NCBI RefSeq assembly: GCF_029076845.1
Contig: NZ_JARESE010000062.1
Span: forward strand, 293,121-357,120
DNA from: Novosphingobium album (ex Liu et al. 2023)
GTDB lineage: Bacteria; Pseudomonadota; Alphaproteobacteria; Sphingomonadales; Sphingomonadaceae
Reading direction: 5' to 3'
Length of the DNA: 64,000 nucleotides
Part shown: positions 44,914-54,616 of the stretch, piece after piece
Layout of the letters: each line of letters begins with the position of its first letter
Position numbering within the stretch: the stretch's first letter is position 1
Notes under the pieces: model-generated
What the model was told of the DNA's origin: nothing
The model's input: only the letters and a program-made list of their open reading frames with translations
The model's database searches: none
Program-made: the position numbers and the translations under genes

Positions 44914-47900
44914 ACGCCAGCTCCACGCACGAAAGGGTTGTGCTTGTCCGGCAAGCTGATCTTGAAGACGACCGATTGCCCGCCATTGCCGAATGTCGCC
45001 TGGATGGACGTGGGGCCGGTGTTTTCGAGATGGGCCTGATCCATCAGCCGGAACAGCGCCCAGGGCCCGTCTTCCGACAGTTTCCTCACTTTCGTCAGCT
45101 TGTCGGAATTGGCCTGGGCAGCATACATCGTGAGCGACGCTTCCGGGACATTGTCCTGGGCGGACCAGATGACCGGCTTCGCTTCGCTGTCGCCGGTTTC
45201 AAACCGATACTGGTTGCCCCCGGCCGACAGATCGACCACGCTTACTTCCGCGCCGAACGACTTCGCCTCGAACCGCACGGTGAGCCCCGCCACCAGCAGA
45301 TCGCGCAGCTTGCGCGCCTTGGCGAATTCGTCCGGGCTGGAGGGCGAAAGGTCGGCGGTGACGGGCAGGTTGGCGTTCCAGCGCCAGATCGGTCCACTGG
45401 TGTCGAGCAAGGGCATCACGCGCTGCTCGAAGAAGCCGTCCAGGCTGCCCCCCATGGCAAAGACCTGCTGCACATCCACCAGCGATGCGTTTTGCGCCGA
45501 AGTGCCGAAGAACGGATACTTCTCGGCAGTGGCAAGCTGGCATTGGGGAAGCACCGACTGGGTGTAGACATCGGTAAGCGCGCCCTGGGCGGTGCTGACC
45601 GTTTCCTTTTCCCCGCCGCTTGCCGCCGACATCACGAAGTCCTTGAGCAGCGCCGGCGCGGCGCCCGCGGCCGTCGCGACGCCGCCCATCGACATGGCCA
45701 TCTGGCCCTGCGCCGCTTCGGACCCCATGCCGCCACCCGCGATCCGGGCCGACGTCATCGCCGCGCCGGCCTGCTTCACCTCGCCGATGAATTCGTCGAG
45801 CGCCCCCGGCTCCTTCGCGTTGCCGACATAGTCGTGCAGCGGCTTGAAGTAGTTGGAGATCTCCGTGCCGGCATCATAGCTGTTGCCGTCGTCGGCGATA
45901 TCGGCCGCGTCGTCGACATAGCGGCCATAGCGCATGTTGGAGATCTTCCGGCGCGCCAGTTCGCCGGCCGCGCCACTGCCGCCTTCGAACGTGGTGTTCT
46001 TGCGCACTTCCAGCAGCAGCACCTTGAGCGGGGACGGCGTCTTGGTGAACGCCCCCAGCGCGGCGGCATTGGTGAAGTAGTTCGCCGGCCGGGGCAGCTT
46101 GGCGATCCGCTCCCAGGCGGAAATGTAGTCGCGCGCATAGAGCCGCGCGACATTGGCCCGGATCTGGCTCATCTGCAGGCGCGTGCCTTCGGCGCCGGCG
46201 CCCTCGCCGAGCACCCACAATTCCTTCTGGAAATCGGCGGCAACGGTTACGAGGCCGGCCTGATAAGCCTTTTCATGGCCCGCGCGCGTGAAGAAATAGG
46301 GCACTTCGGCCTGGAGCACTTCCTGTCCATTGGCAAAGGCCTGGGCATCGCCGGCCGCCAGCGCCGCGCTCGCCCGCCAGGGCGCGCCGGACGTCGCCAG
46401 TGCCTTCTGCTTCAGCACGGCATAGGCCAGATCGGCCATGCTCAGGGTCTGCAAGGCGCCGCGCGCGGTGGCGATCACCGTGCCGTCAAGCGGGGCCCGG
46501 CGCTTGGCTCCCCAGGAACTGGCAAGCCCCTCATCCTCCAGCAAGACGTCGAGGTGCTGGGCCAGTTCCTTGCGCATCGGCGCCCTGTCCGCCCCCGGAT
46601 AGGCTTCCTGCGCCCAGTCGGCCGTGACCCAGGACTTCACCACCCCCTTGTCCATCGGCCCCCATCCGCCAAGCATGAGATAGACCTTGAGCGGCTGGTA
46701 AAGCGCCATCGGATTGCCGGCGTTCGCCTGGATATACTGCTCGATCCGCAGCAGGATGCGCGGCAGCAGGATGCGCCGCAGACCATCGCGATAGCTTTCC
46801 ACCGCCTGATCGGCATGGCTCGACTGGTAAAGGCCGAACCGCATGCCCCATCCCGGCTCGCCCCCGGCCTGCTGGGCGAAACCCTGCGGCAAGTCGCGCA
46901 GCGCCGCCAGCACGGCCAGCGACTGTTCGAGATCGGGATCGGTCTCACGGACTTCGACAAGGTCGATGCCGGTCTGGCGCACCAGTGCCATCGCATTGCT
47001 CGATGCCAGGTTGAGATCAGCCAGAAAGGCGCGGTTCCTGGCGAAGCTGAACATCCAGGCCGCAAGGATCAGCGCCACCACGCCGCCGACCACGGCCAGC
47101 CCGCCCGCCAGGCGCAATTGCTGGCGCTTGCGGGCGGCCGGGTCCGCGCGCACCAGCCCGGCTTCCTTGAAAACGACTTCGGTGAGCAGGCGATTGAGAA
47201 AATAGGTGCGGCCCGATCCTCGTCCTGACCCGGTGGTGGTGTGGAACGTCTCGGCCACCCCGGCCAGGATACGATCGAGCGGAGCGCCCGCCTGCACGCC
47301 GCTTGTCAGGTAAAAGCCGCGAAAACTGGCGGAAGGCGCCTCACCGGAAAGAAACGCGCCTTCCACGAAGCGCGCCATCCGGTTGCGGATGGCGGCAAGC
47401 TGCGAGGGAAAGCCCAGGATCAGGCTGCGGCGCACCTGGTCCACTTCCTCGAACAGCCGCTTTGCCTGTCGTTCGAACTGCGCATTGATCAGGCGATCGA
47501 ACTCGCCGACGATGTCGTCGATGCTAGGCATCTTGTTCTCGACCGGCATTGTCGCGCCCAGCACGGCGCGGCGCCCTTCGACATCGAGATCATCATAATA
47601 TTCGACGAAGCCGGCGATGAGATCGGCCTTGGTGATCAGCAGATAGGCTGGAACCGCGACTTCCAGCGTGGAGCGCAGTTCCGCCAGCCGGCGCCGCACC
47701 AGCGAGGCATGGCGATCCAGCCCCGCCCGATCCACGTTGAGCAGTTCATCGACGCCGATGGCGACAATGATGCCGTTGATCGGCGAAAGCGGGCGCTGCT
47801 TGCGAAGCTGGCCCAGAAAGCTCTTCCAGCCTTCGGCATCGGCCGTAGGGTCCGATTCCTGCGTGGTATAGCGTCCCGCCGTATCGACCAGCGCGGCTTC

Positions 47901-48377
47901 GTCGGCGAACCAGAAATCGAGATTGCGCGTGCCGCCCACGCCTTTCACCGACTGGTCGGCGAAAGGAAACAGCAGCCCGGAATTGAGCAGCGCCGTGGTC
48001 TTGCCCGCGCCCGGCGGGCCGATGATCACATACCAGGGCTTGCTGTAGAGGTAGTCACGGTTCTTGGAGCGGCTCCGCAACGCGGCCAGCGCTTCGGCCA
48101 TGCGCGCGGCAACGGCGGCCGATTCCTGGTCGGCCGCCGATGGCGTGACCAGCGCCGCCTCTATCGCCTTGGCGGCCTTGCGCCGCTTGCGAATGCCCAG
48201 ATAGCCGATCAGCAGCCAGACGAAGACGAGCACGCCCCCGATCAGCAGGCGCACCCACCAGGGTCGCAGCCAGCCGACGAAGAACGGCAGGCCGACGCAA
48301 AACACGAGCACCAGCAGGAGAGTGACGATCCCACCCAGCACCCACCAGCTTCCGAAGATCTTCCTCACTCTGCCCAC
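44883..48377 (-). CDS. tssM: T6SS membrane complex protein TssM (IcmF)
   Basis: An 1164-residue TssM. Two N-terminal membrane helices (about 11-34 and 41-61), a cytoplasmic GTPase-like domain with Walker A GPPGAGKT (120-127), and a third membrane helix (about 421-443) precede a large periplasmic part ending in WSFRCPVAL. IcmF-family features: YSKPWYVIIGPPGAGKTTAL (residues 111-130) and GIIVAIGVDELLN. It forms the trans-envelope channel with TssL. Length is normal. The nucleotide motif looks intact. Confidence 0.95.
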   Translation of the reverse strand: MGRVRKIFGSWWVLGGIVTLLLVLVFCVGLPFFVGWLRPWWVRLLIGGVLVFVWLLIGYLGIRKRRKAAKAIEAALVTPSAADQESAAVAARMAEALAALRSRSKNRDYLYSKPWYVIIGPPGAGKTTALLNSGLLFPFADQSVKGVGGTRNLDFWFADEAALVDTAGRYTTQESDPTADAEGWKSFLGQLRKQRPLSPINGIIVAIGVDELLNVDRAGLDRHASLVRRRLAELRSTLEVAVPAYLLITKADLIAGFVEYYDDLDVEGRRAVLGATMPVENKMPSIDDIVGEFDRLINAQFERQAKRLFEEVDQVRRSLILGFPSQLAAIRNRMARFVEGAFLSGEAPSASFRGFYLTSGVQAGAPLDRILAGVAETFHTTTGSGRGSGRTYFLNRLLTEVVFKEAGLVRADPAARKRQQLRLAGGLAVVGGVVALILAAWMFSFARNRAFLADLNLASSNAMALVRQTGIDLVEVRETDPDLEQSLAVLAALRDLPQGFAQQAGGEPGWGMRFGLYQSSHADQAVESYRDGLRRILLPRILLRIEQYIQANAGNPMALYQPLKVYLMLGGWGPMDKGVVKSWVTADWAQEAYPGADRAPMRKELAQHLDVLLEDEGLASSWGAKRRAPLDGTVIATARGALQTLSMADLAYAVLKQKALATSGAPWRASAALAAGDAQAFANGQEVLQAEVPYFFTRAGHEKAYQAGLVTVAADFQKELWVLGEGAGAEGTRLQMSQIRANVARLYARDYISAWERIAKLPRPANYFTNAAALGAFTKTPSPLKVLLLEVRKNTTFEGGSGAAGELARRKISNMRYGRYVDDAADIADDGNSYDAGTEISNYFKPLHDYVGNAKEPGALDEFIGEVKQAGAAMTSARIAGGGMGSEAAQGQMAMSMGGVATAAGAAPALLKDFVMSAASGGEKETVSTAQGALTDVYTQSVLPQCQLATAEKYPFFGTSAQNASLVDVQQVFAMGGSLDGFFEQRVMPLLDTSGPIWRWNANLPVTADLSPSSPDEFAKARKLRDLLVAGLTVRFEAKSFGAEVSVVDLSAGGNQYRFETGDSEAKPVIWSAQDNVPEASLTMYAAQANSDKLTKVRKLSEDGPWALFRLMDQAHLENTGPTSIQATFGNGGQSVVFKISLPDKHNPFVRGAGVWSFRCPVAL

Positions 48378-48392
48378 CTTCGCAAGAGGCGA

Positions 48393-49895
48393 TCACTGTC
48401 GCCGCGGGACGACGATTTCGACGCGCCGGTTCTGAGACTTGCCGTCGGCCGTGTCATTGCTGGCGATCGGCCGGCTGTCGCCAAAGCCCTCCACCCGGAT
48501 GCGCCTCGCATCGGACAACTGCGAGCCGACGATATCGGCCACGGTCTGCGCCCGTGCGCGCGACAGGGCGGTGTTGTCGGGGAAGGCGAGGCCAGTGATC
48601 TTGTCGCTGTCGGCATGGCCTTCGATTGTGACCCCGCCGGCCTCTTCCTCGATCGCCCGCCCGATCCGCTGGAACAGCGCCTCGCGGCCCGGCACCAGCT
48701 TGTCGGAACCCGATTCGAACAACTGGCCGACAGTGGTGCGCACCCGCACGGTGGAGGCATCCTCCTCGACCGCGACCAGTCCTTCGCGGATCTCGGGCTC
48801 CAGGAAACGGCGCAGACGGCTGAGCTGGACGCTTTCGGCCGGCGCTGGCGGAGCCGTGCCCACGCGCGAGAAGCGCAACGGCTGCTCCGGCGTGAGCGCC
48901 CGGACCGAATCCCAGGCCGGGCTGCCGGCCGAAGCCAGCAGCAGGCGCAGCGCGATATAGACCAGCAGCAAACCAGCCAGCGCCACCGCGCCGGCAAGCA
49001 GCAGGCGGTTCCATGGGCTGATGCGGGCGAGCGGCGCATCCGCGCCGCGCCAGCGCGGGGCGATCTCGACACTGGACTGCGAACGCGGATGTTCGAGCGC
49101 GCCATAAAGGCTGTGCATGATTTGCTGCAGCCGGGCGCGCCCGTCAGGCATCACGCGGAAGCGGCCTTCGAAGCCGGCGGCAAGGCAGGCCGCGTAGAGT
49201 TCGATCAGGTCCGCGTTCTGTGCCGGCCGCGCCAGCAGATCGTCGACCAGTTGCCAGAAGCGATCGCCGCCGATCACTTCGCGGAAGAACATCACGACAA
49301 GGCTGCGCCGAGCCCATTCGGCGCCGTCCTGCCCCACGTTCGGCAGGTTCTGCGCGATATCGTCGATCGTTGCGCAGAGCGCGTAGCGCGCACGCTGCCG
49401 CACCTCGTCCGGGTAGAGCGGTGCAATCGCCCGGTCATAGGCGGCGATCGCCTGGCTGGCCTGGCGGTGGAATGTCGGCATGGCGACGCGCGCGCGCCCT
49501 GAACGAACGCTGGCCGCCAGCGCCAGGACCGGGCCGGCCTCCATCACCAACGGACTGCGCGAATCGACCGGCCGCGCGGGGATCGGGATATCGGCATCGT
49601 TGCGCAACTGGCCGGAACTGGTCCATGTGGCATCGGCCTGCGGCACGGAAAGCGGCGCCTGCGCTCCCGGATAAGGCGCAGGCGACCCGGGATAGGATGA
49701 CTGCGGCCCGCCGCCGGGCATCGGGGGCAGCGCGGGGCTGGAACCGAATACGGGCGGCTGATCGAAGGCCCCGCCTTGCGGCAGGGGCGAAGGCGAAGAT
49801 GGCGGCAGGCCGCCCTGGCCCTGCCGCACCCCCGCCAGCGGCGAGGGGCGGAACACCGTACGGTTGCCCCCGTTGGAGGAGTCGCCGCCGCTCAC
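48393..49895 (-). CDS. tssL: T6SS membrane complex protein TssL with C-terminal OmpA domain
   Basis: A 500-residue evolved TssL. GTG 49895 is preferred: it overlaps the tssK stop (GTGA) and has AAGGGGA upstream; GTGs at 49919/49916 are alternatives. Residues 11-17 read N-R-T13-V-F-R-P. A Pro-rich region (to about 90), the DotU domain (about 95-275; DDIAQNLPNVG, YAACLAAGFEGRF), one membrane helix (about 295-318) and an OmpA domain (about 375-495; IEGHADSDKI, KSQNRRVEI) follow. Thr13 sits where Agrobacterium TssL is phosphorylated (Thr14, from memory), making it the likely Fha docking site. The OmpA domain anchors the complex to peptidoglycan. Confidence 0.94.
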   Translation of the reverse strand: MSGGDSSNGGNRTVFRPSPLAGVRQGQGGLPPSSPSPLPQGGAFDQPPVFGSSPALPPMPGGGPQSSYPGSPAPYPGAQAPLSVPQADATWTSSGQLRNDADIPIPARPVDSRSPLVMEAGPVLALAASVRSGRARVAMPTFHRQASQAIAAYDRAIAPLYPDEVRQRARYALCATIDDIAQNLPNVGQDGAEWARRSLVVMFFREVIGGDRFWQLVDDLLARPAQNADLIELYAACLAAGFEGRFRVMPDGRARLQQIMHSLYGALEHPRSQSSVEIAPRWRGADAPLARISPWNRLLLAGAVALAGLLLVYIALRLLLASAGSPAWDSVRALTPEQPLRFSRVGTAPPAPAESVQLSRLRRFLEPEIREGLVAVEEDASTVRVRTTVGQLFESGSDKLVPGREALFQRIGRAIEEEAGGVTIEGHADSDKITGLAFPDNTALSRARAQTVADIVGSQLSDARRIRVEGFGDSRPIASNDTADGKSQNRRVEIVVPRRQ

Positions 49896-51232
49896 CGCCC
49901 CGTCCCCTTCACGCACCACAGTTCGAGCCGCAAGTCGGGCCAGTCGCCGGCGACATGCAGCCCCAGCGCCGTCGACTTCGCGAAATCCCGCCAGTCGGGA
50001 GAACCGCGATCAAGCTCGAAATAGACGAAGCCCGGCAGCACGCGAAGCTGCGGCGGCGGTGTTGGCGTATGCCGCAGGGGCACGCCGGGAAGCGCCGAAT
50101 CGACGATCTGCGTCATCCGCTCGACCGCACCGAGCTTGGACACCGAAGGGAACACCTGGCGCACTTCCTCGGCCGACGCGGCCGCCCGCACCGCAAGAAA
50201 GAAATAGCCGTGCTGGTACAGGTTGCGGTCCGTGATCGGCGACACCCAGGCGCCGGCGCCCGCCTGATCGAGCGGAAGCTGCACCGCCGACCTGTCGAAC
50301 ACCGCCGCCAGCATGGACTGCAGCAGATCAATCAGCGGGCCGAACGTGCCGCGCAGGTTCTCGTGCTGGTAAGGCGGCAGCAGCGGGGCCTTGCGGTCGG
50401 ACCGGATCATGGTGGCGATCTCACCGGCCAGGCTGGCAAGTTCCTCGTAAAGCCGTTCGGGATGGACGAGCGGAAGGCTGTCGAGATGACGCAGCACCGG
50501 AATCCAGCGGTTGAGCGACTGCAGCAGCAGGAAGCTGCCGAACGTGTCGGAACCGCCATCGGTCGCTTCCACCGCGCGCATCGCCAGTTCGTTGGCCCGC
50601 TGCTCGCACCGGCCCAGAATGTCTTCCAGACCATGCTTGAGCGCGTGGGATGCCGCGATGTCGAGCGCCGGCGGGATATAGCGATCATCAAAGAGCACCC
50701 GGCTGCCCTGGACTTCCCGGATATGCGCCAGGCCGCATAGCACGCGCCCGTAAGTCTGGTCCCGCGTCACGCCGAAGGCGAGGTGCGGGCGGGCAAGCTC
50801 CACCGGCTCACGCGCACGCTCGGCCGAAAAGCAGTCCACCACGTCGACTTCCTCGACGATGTAGCGGATGTCCGGGCTGGCGCTGTCGGCTTCGGCGAAT
50901 TCCTGCGCGCCGGCCTGGGCGACCGGCAAGGTCAGGTAAACCGTGGCGTCGCGCGTATCGGCCGGAACGTCGAGCGGCGGCGGTGGCGGCTGATCGTCGG
51001 GAATCGCAAACTGCGTGCCATCCGGCAGCACCCCTTTCGCGCTGACGAGCGTGAACTTGCCAAGCAGGGCCAGATCCTCGTCGATCCGAATCTCGCTCAG
51101 GCCCCAGGCATAAGGCCTCAAGCCATTGGCCCTGCGGGAAATCCGGCCGTCGAGCGAGCGATCCGCTTGCTGGAAATGCTGAGGCCGCAGGAACTGCCCC
51201 TCCCTCCAGGCCACCCGATTACTGCCGGTCAT
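49892..51232 (-). CDS. tssK: T6SS baseplate-membrane adaptor TssK
   Basis: A 446-residue TssK. ATG 51232 begins the homology with RVAWREGQFLRPQHFQQ, the hallmark of the family. Later features: AWGLSEIRI, FLLLQSLNRWIP, HPERLYEELASLAGEIATM and the C-terminal FVYFELDRGSPDWR. It links the TssEFG baseplate to TssL/TssM. It leads the K-L-M-tagF-pppA-ppkA operon and is divergent from the M23 gene with a 121-bp spacer. Confidence 0.95.
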   Translation of the reverse strand: MTGSNRVAWREGQFLRPQHFQQADRSLDGRISRRANGLRPYAWGLSEIRIDEDLALLGKFTLVSAKGVLPDGTQFAIPDDQPPPPPLDVPADTRDATVYLTLPVAQAGAQEFAEADSASPDIRYIVEEVDVVDCFSAERAREPVELARPHLAFGVTRDQTYGRVLCGLAHIREVQGSRVLFDDRYIPPALDIAASHALKHGLEDILGRCEQRANELAMRAVEATDGGSDTFGSFLLLQSLNRWIPVLRHLDSLPLVHPERLYEELASLAGEIATMIRSDRKAPLLPPYQHENLRGTFGPLIDLLQSMLAAVFDRSAVQLPLDQAGAGAWVSPITDRNLYQHGYFFLAVRAAASAEEVRQVFPSVSKLGAVERMTQIVDSALPGVPLRHTPTPPPQLRVLPGFVYFELDRGSPDWRDFAKSTALGLHVAGDWPDLRLELWCVKGTGR

Positions 51233-51353
51233 CACAAGCCCCCGATCTTCGGTGTGAGAATAAACCACACCTTCACCGCTTACGAAAGCAAGGTTATAGT
51301 TGCCGTGTCGCACAGCGGCCTGATTTACTCCTAGCCGATTTCGGGAGCGGCCG
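51233..51353. promoter_or_regulatory. Divergent promoter region, tssK operon / M23 peptidase
   Basis: 121 bp shared by two divergent transcription units; AT-richer than its surroundings. The plus-strand end carries GGGAGCGG before the GTG start of the peptidase. No defined operator recognised. Confidence 0.45.
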
Positions 51354-52775
51354 GTGGAAGAATTTTCCTTCGATCCGCGCAGTTGGGGGCGTGGCAATCC
51401 GCCAGCAGGCAAGGCTGGCCGGGACAAGGCGGATTCGGCCTCATCGGCCCTGCCCGAAGCCTGGCGCAAGGTGGCCGACACATTCGCTCCGGGACAGGCG
51501 GGCGAAGCGGACGCACCCGTGGAGAATGCCCCGCGCGCAAAGTGGCGGCACATCGCGATCGCCCTGGCCGCGCTGTCCGTCCTGTCCGGGGTCGGCGCCT
51601 GGTATCATTTCACCCGCGCGCCCGGCACGCTCAACCTGCCGGGCGCGGGCATTCCGCCGGACGCCGAGGCTACCGCCACGACTGTCGAGCGCGCGCTCAA
51701 TCTGAAGGACGCGGGCGAACTCGCCAATTCGCTCGACGCGGTCGGCATTCCGATGGACGAAGCGCGCGCCGCCGCCGGTGCCGCCGCTCCGCTGCTGACC
51801 AAGCATGAAGGCTTGCGCGCGCGTCTGGCGATGGAGCAGGCCGGGGCCACGGTCGCCTTGCAGCGCCTGCAATTGTCCTATGCCGACGGTTCAGGCGTGG
51901 TCGTCAGCCGGGGCGAGGAAGGGCAATTCACCACAAGGGCCATCGCCGCCGAACTGGTCCGGCAGATAAAAGTGCTGAACGGCGAACTGGACAGCGAAAG
52001 CTTCTATACGTCCGCCGTTTCGGCGGGCCTGATGGACTCGCTCATTCCCGAATTCATCAATGCCTTCGGCTATGATTTCAACCTGGCTTCGGAAGTGACG
52101 CCGGGTGACACGTTCGAAGTGGCCTATGAGCAGTCGGTCAACGAAAATGGCGAGCCGGTCGGGCCGCCGAAACTGCTGTTCGCCTCGCTGACCACCAAGA
52201 CCAGAAGCCTGGCGCTTTACCGCTATGTCGGCCCCGATGCGAAAGCGGGCTGGTATGACGGCAACGGCGCTTCGACCAAGCGAGGGCTGATGCGCACTCC
52301 CATCGACGGCGCCCGCATCACCTCCGGGTTCGGGATGCGCTTCCACCCGGTCCTGCACTATACCCGCCTGCATGGCGGCACCGATTTCGCGGCACCGGTC
52401 GGCACGCCGATCTATGCCGCGCGCGATGGCACGGTGACATCGGCCTCACCCAGTCGCTGCGCCGGCAACATGGTGATCATCCAGCACGACAATGGCTGGG
52501 AAACGCGCTATTTTCATCTCAGCCGCTATGCCGACGGCCTCCATGCCGGCCAGCACGTCACGCAGGGCGATACGATCGGCTACGTCGGCAGCACCGGCAC
52601 TTGCACGACCGGCCCGCACTTGCACTATGAAGTGCACATCAATGGCGAGAAGGTCGATCCGCTCAGCGTGAAAACCGACGACGCGACCCGCAAGCGCATG
52701 GCGGGCAGTATGCTGGCGGGCTTCCTGCGCGAGCGTGACCGGGTCGATGTGGCCCGCGCCCAGACGCTGTTCTAG
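51354..52775 (+). CDS. M23 (LytM) metallo-endopeptidase, membrane anchored
   Basis: A 473-residue protein with GTG start and GGGAG ribosome site. A cytoplasmic N-terminus (1-65) and one membrane helix (about 66-84) put the rest in the periplasm: a LysM/OapA-like region, then the M23 fold with zinc ligands His340 and Asp344 (HGGTD) and His422/His424 (HLH). SRCAGNMVIIQH and HLHYEVHINGEKVDP are typical. It cleaves peptidoglycan cross-bridges. Given its place between tssK and the effector module it may open the wall for the secretion machine, as TagX does in Acinetobacter (analogy). Confidence 0.9.
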   Translation: MEEFSFDPRSWGRGNPPAGKAGRDKADSASSALPEAWRKVADTFAPGQAGEADAPVENAPRAKWRHIAIALAALSVLSGVGAWYHFTRAPGTLNLPGAGIPPDAEATATTVERALNLKDAGELANSLDAVGIPMDEARAAAGAAAPLLTKHEGLRARLAMEQAGATVALQRLQLSYADGSGVVVSRGEEGQFTTRAIAAELVRQIKVLNGELDSESFYTSAVSAGLMDSLIPEFINAFGYDFNLASEVTPGDTFEVAYEQSVNENGEPVGPPKLLFASLTTKTRSLALYRYVGPDAKAGWYDGNGASTKRGLMRTPIDGARITSGFGMRFHPVLHYTRLHGGTDFAAPVGTPIYAARDGTVTSASPSRCAGNMVIIQHDNGWETRYFHLSRYADGLHAGQHVTQGDTIGYVGSTGTCTTGPHLHYEVHINGEKVDPLSVKTDDATRKRMAGSMLAGFLRERDRVDVARAQTLF

Positions 52776-52817
52776 CCCTGCAGGACAAGCCTTGCCCGAA
52801 GCCCTGCTGTGCGCCGG

Positions 52818-54434
52818 TCAGTTCGCGCACTTGGCGGTGTAGAGGCAGTATTGCGCTTGCAGGTATTCGCGATCCCGTTCGTAGCGTTCCTTGGCCGCGC
52901 GATATTCAGCGAAGTGCGAGCCTGTGGGATTGGATTCGCGGAATTCCGCCATGGTCTCATCGAAAAAGCGCTTCTGGCTCTGGGGGGAGTGGACCGGCTT
53001 GCCGCCGACTTCCTCGCTATAGAGCCGGGTCAGTTCCTCCTGATGCTTGATCATGCGCGCGGAAAAGCCGTTCATGACATCGCTGACGTACCACGTCAGC
53101 GCGGCCAGGCATTCGTTGATCTTCACCACTTTCGCGATGGGATCGAGAATGGCCGCGTGATCCTCGCGACAATTGGGATAACCTTCGGCCGGGAAGCGCG
53201 GCGCCGGCGGAATCTTCGGCAGAATGCCCCGATCCGTAGTGATGTTGGCATTCTGCGTGATCATCGCCATGGTTTGCGTATCGGCCGAAGGCACCACGCC
53301 AGGGGCCATGGCGCCCGGCTGCGGTGCCGCGCCGGAGGGACTGCTGGCAGCGACTTTCACCGGCGCCTCCTTGACGATGTCCTTGACCGCTGGGGGAGCG
53401 GGTTTGGGTGCGGGCACCGCCGGCTTCGCCGCTGAAAGCTGTGTGATGCGCTGGCGCGCATCGTTCACGAAAACGCCGCCGGGAAACTTGCCGATATATT
53501 CCTCATAGGCCGCGACCGAGTTCTTGGCATCCGCGTAGCGCCAGGCATAGGCGTCGGCCAACGCCTGGTTTCCGCCCGAATCCGCGCTCGCCACCGTGGT
53601 GGCCGCGGCCGGCGGCGGCACCAGGAAGAACTCCTTGCCCTCCAGCGTCATGCTAACCCACGGCGATTGGCTGCCGCCGGTTTCCTTGATCACTTCCTCT
53701 CGCACGGTCAGGCCCAGGCGATGGATCGACAGCCCTGGCTCGGGCAGATAGCGCGCCAGTGCCCGGGCGAAAGGCGAATTGCCGCCGGTGCCGTCGGTCG
53801 CCACTTGCCCGCCCGCCGCCGCGAACATGAGCAGCGAACCAGATCCCTGCATTTCCATTTCGGCCAGCCCGGCCGGCACGGTGCGCACGGCCGAACGCCA
53901 GGTCTTGCCGAAAGGGTTGTTCCGGCAGGCGTCCAGCACCACGATCCGCAGCGCGGCGCCGCTAACGGTTTCGAGCAGGCCATCCAGATCGACCGCCTCA
54001 AAGCGCAAATCGAGCGAATCCTGCAGCACGGCATCCACCGGGATGACCCAGTTGCGGCCGCCGCTCTCCATGCCGTGGCCGGCATAATAGATCATCGCCA
54101 CTTCCGCGCCGTCCGCCTGCCTGCGGAAATCGCGCAGCGCCTGCCCGAAATTGTCCTTGGTCAGATCGGACAGCAGGACGGTTTCGAAGCCGGCGCCGCG
54201 CGCGGCCTCGGCAATAAGGCTGGCATCGCTGGCGGAGTTCGGCAGCATGTTGGCATGGCTGTAAGTCGAATTGCCAATGATCAGCGCGACCCGCCGCGCT
54301 TGCGCCGGTGAGGACAGACCGACGGTAAAAACCAGAACACACAAGATCAGCAACATGCCGCAATACCAATTGCCATCGGCCACGCTTTTGACATTGACCA
54401 CTGCGATTGCCCCCGAATCGTTCACTGGCGCCAC
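52818..54434 (-). CDS. Secreted caspase-like (C14) peptidase
   Basis: A 538-residue exported protein. Residues about 24-47 are a signal peptide or anchor (GMLLILCVLVFTVGLSSPAQA). The caspase p20-like domain (about 48-265) has ALIIGNSTYSH, catalytic His120 in YYAGHGMES and Cys170 in LDACRNNPF, so the dyad is intact. A Pro/Ala linker and a C-terminal domain of about 150 residues with several Cys follow. Start uncertain: GTG 54434 or ATG 54356, neither with a clear ribosome site. Substrate unknown; presence in a T6SS locus may be accidental or may indicate processing of envelope or effector proteins. Confidence 0.82.
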   Translation of the reverse strand: MAPVNDSGAIAVVNVKSVADGNWYCGMLLILCVLVFTVGLSSPAQARRVALIIGNSTYSHANMLPNSASDASLIAEAARGAGFETVLLSDLTKDNFGQALRDFRRQADGAEVAMIYYAGHGMESGGRNWVIPVDAVLQDSLDLRFEAVDLDGLLETVSGAALRIVVLDACRNNPFGKTWRSAVRTVPAGLAEMEMQGSGSLLMFAAAGGQVATDGTGGNSPFARALARYLPEPGLSIHRLGLTVREEVIKETGGSQSPWVSMTLEGKEFFLVPPPAAATTVASADSGGNQALADAYAWRYADAKNSVAAYEEYIGKFPGGVFVNDARQRITQLSAAKPAVPAPKPAPPAVKDIVKEAPVKVAASSPSGAAPQPGAMAPGVVPSADTQTMAMITQNANITTDRGILPKIPPAPRFPAEGYPNCREDHAAILDPIAKVVKINECLAALTWYVSDVMNGFSARMIKHQEELTRLYSEEVGGKPVHSPQSQKRFFDETMAEFRESNPTGSHFAEYRAAKERYERDREYLQAQYCLYTAKCAN

Positions 54435-54616
54435 GATGGACGAGCATAAATCAAAGCACGGCGACAGTTAACCGCGAGAACTTGCAGATACGTCCCGCTT
54501 TTTGCTCTAGCAATAGGAACCTTGCCCGAATAGTCTTCACCAAGGCGCCGGATGAGGGAACATGACGGTTCTCCTGAAATCCCGGCGAACGGGGCCAAGG
54601 CAACTGGGGTGGATTC

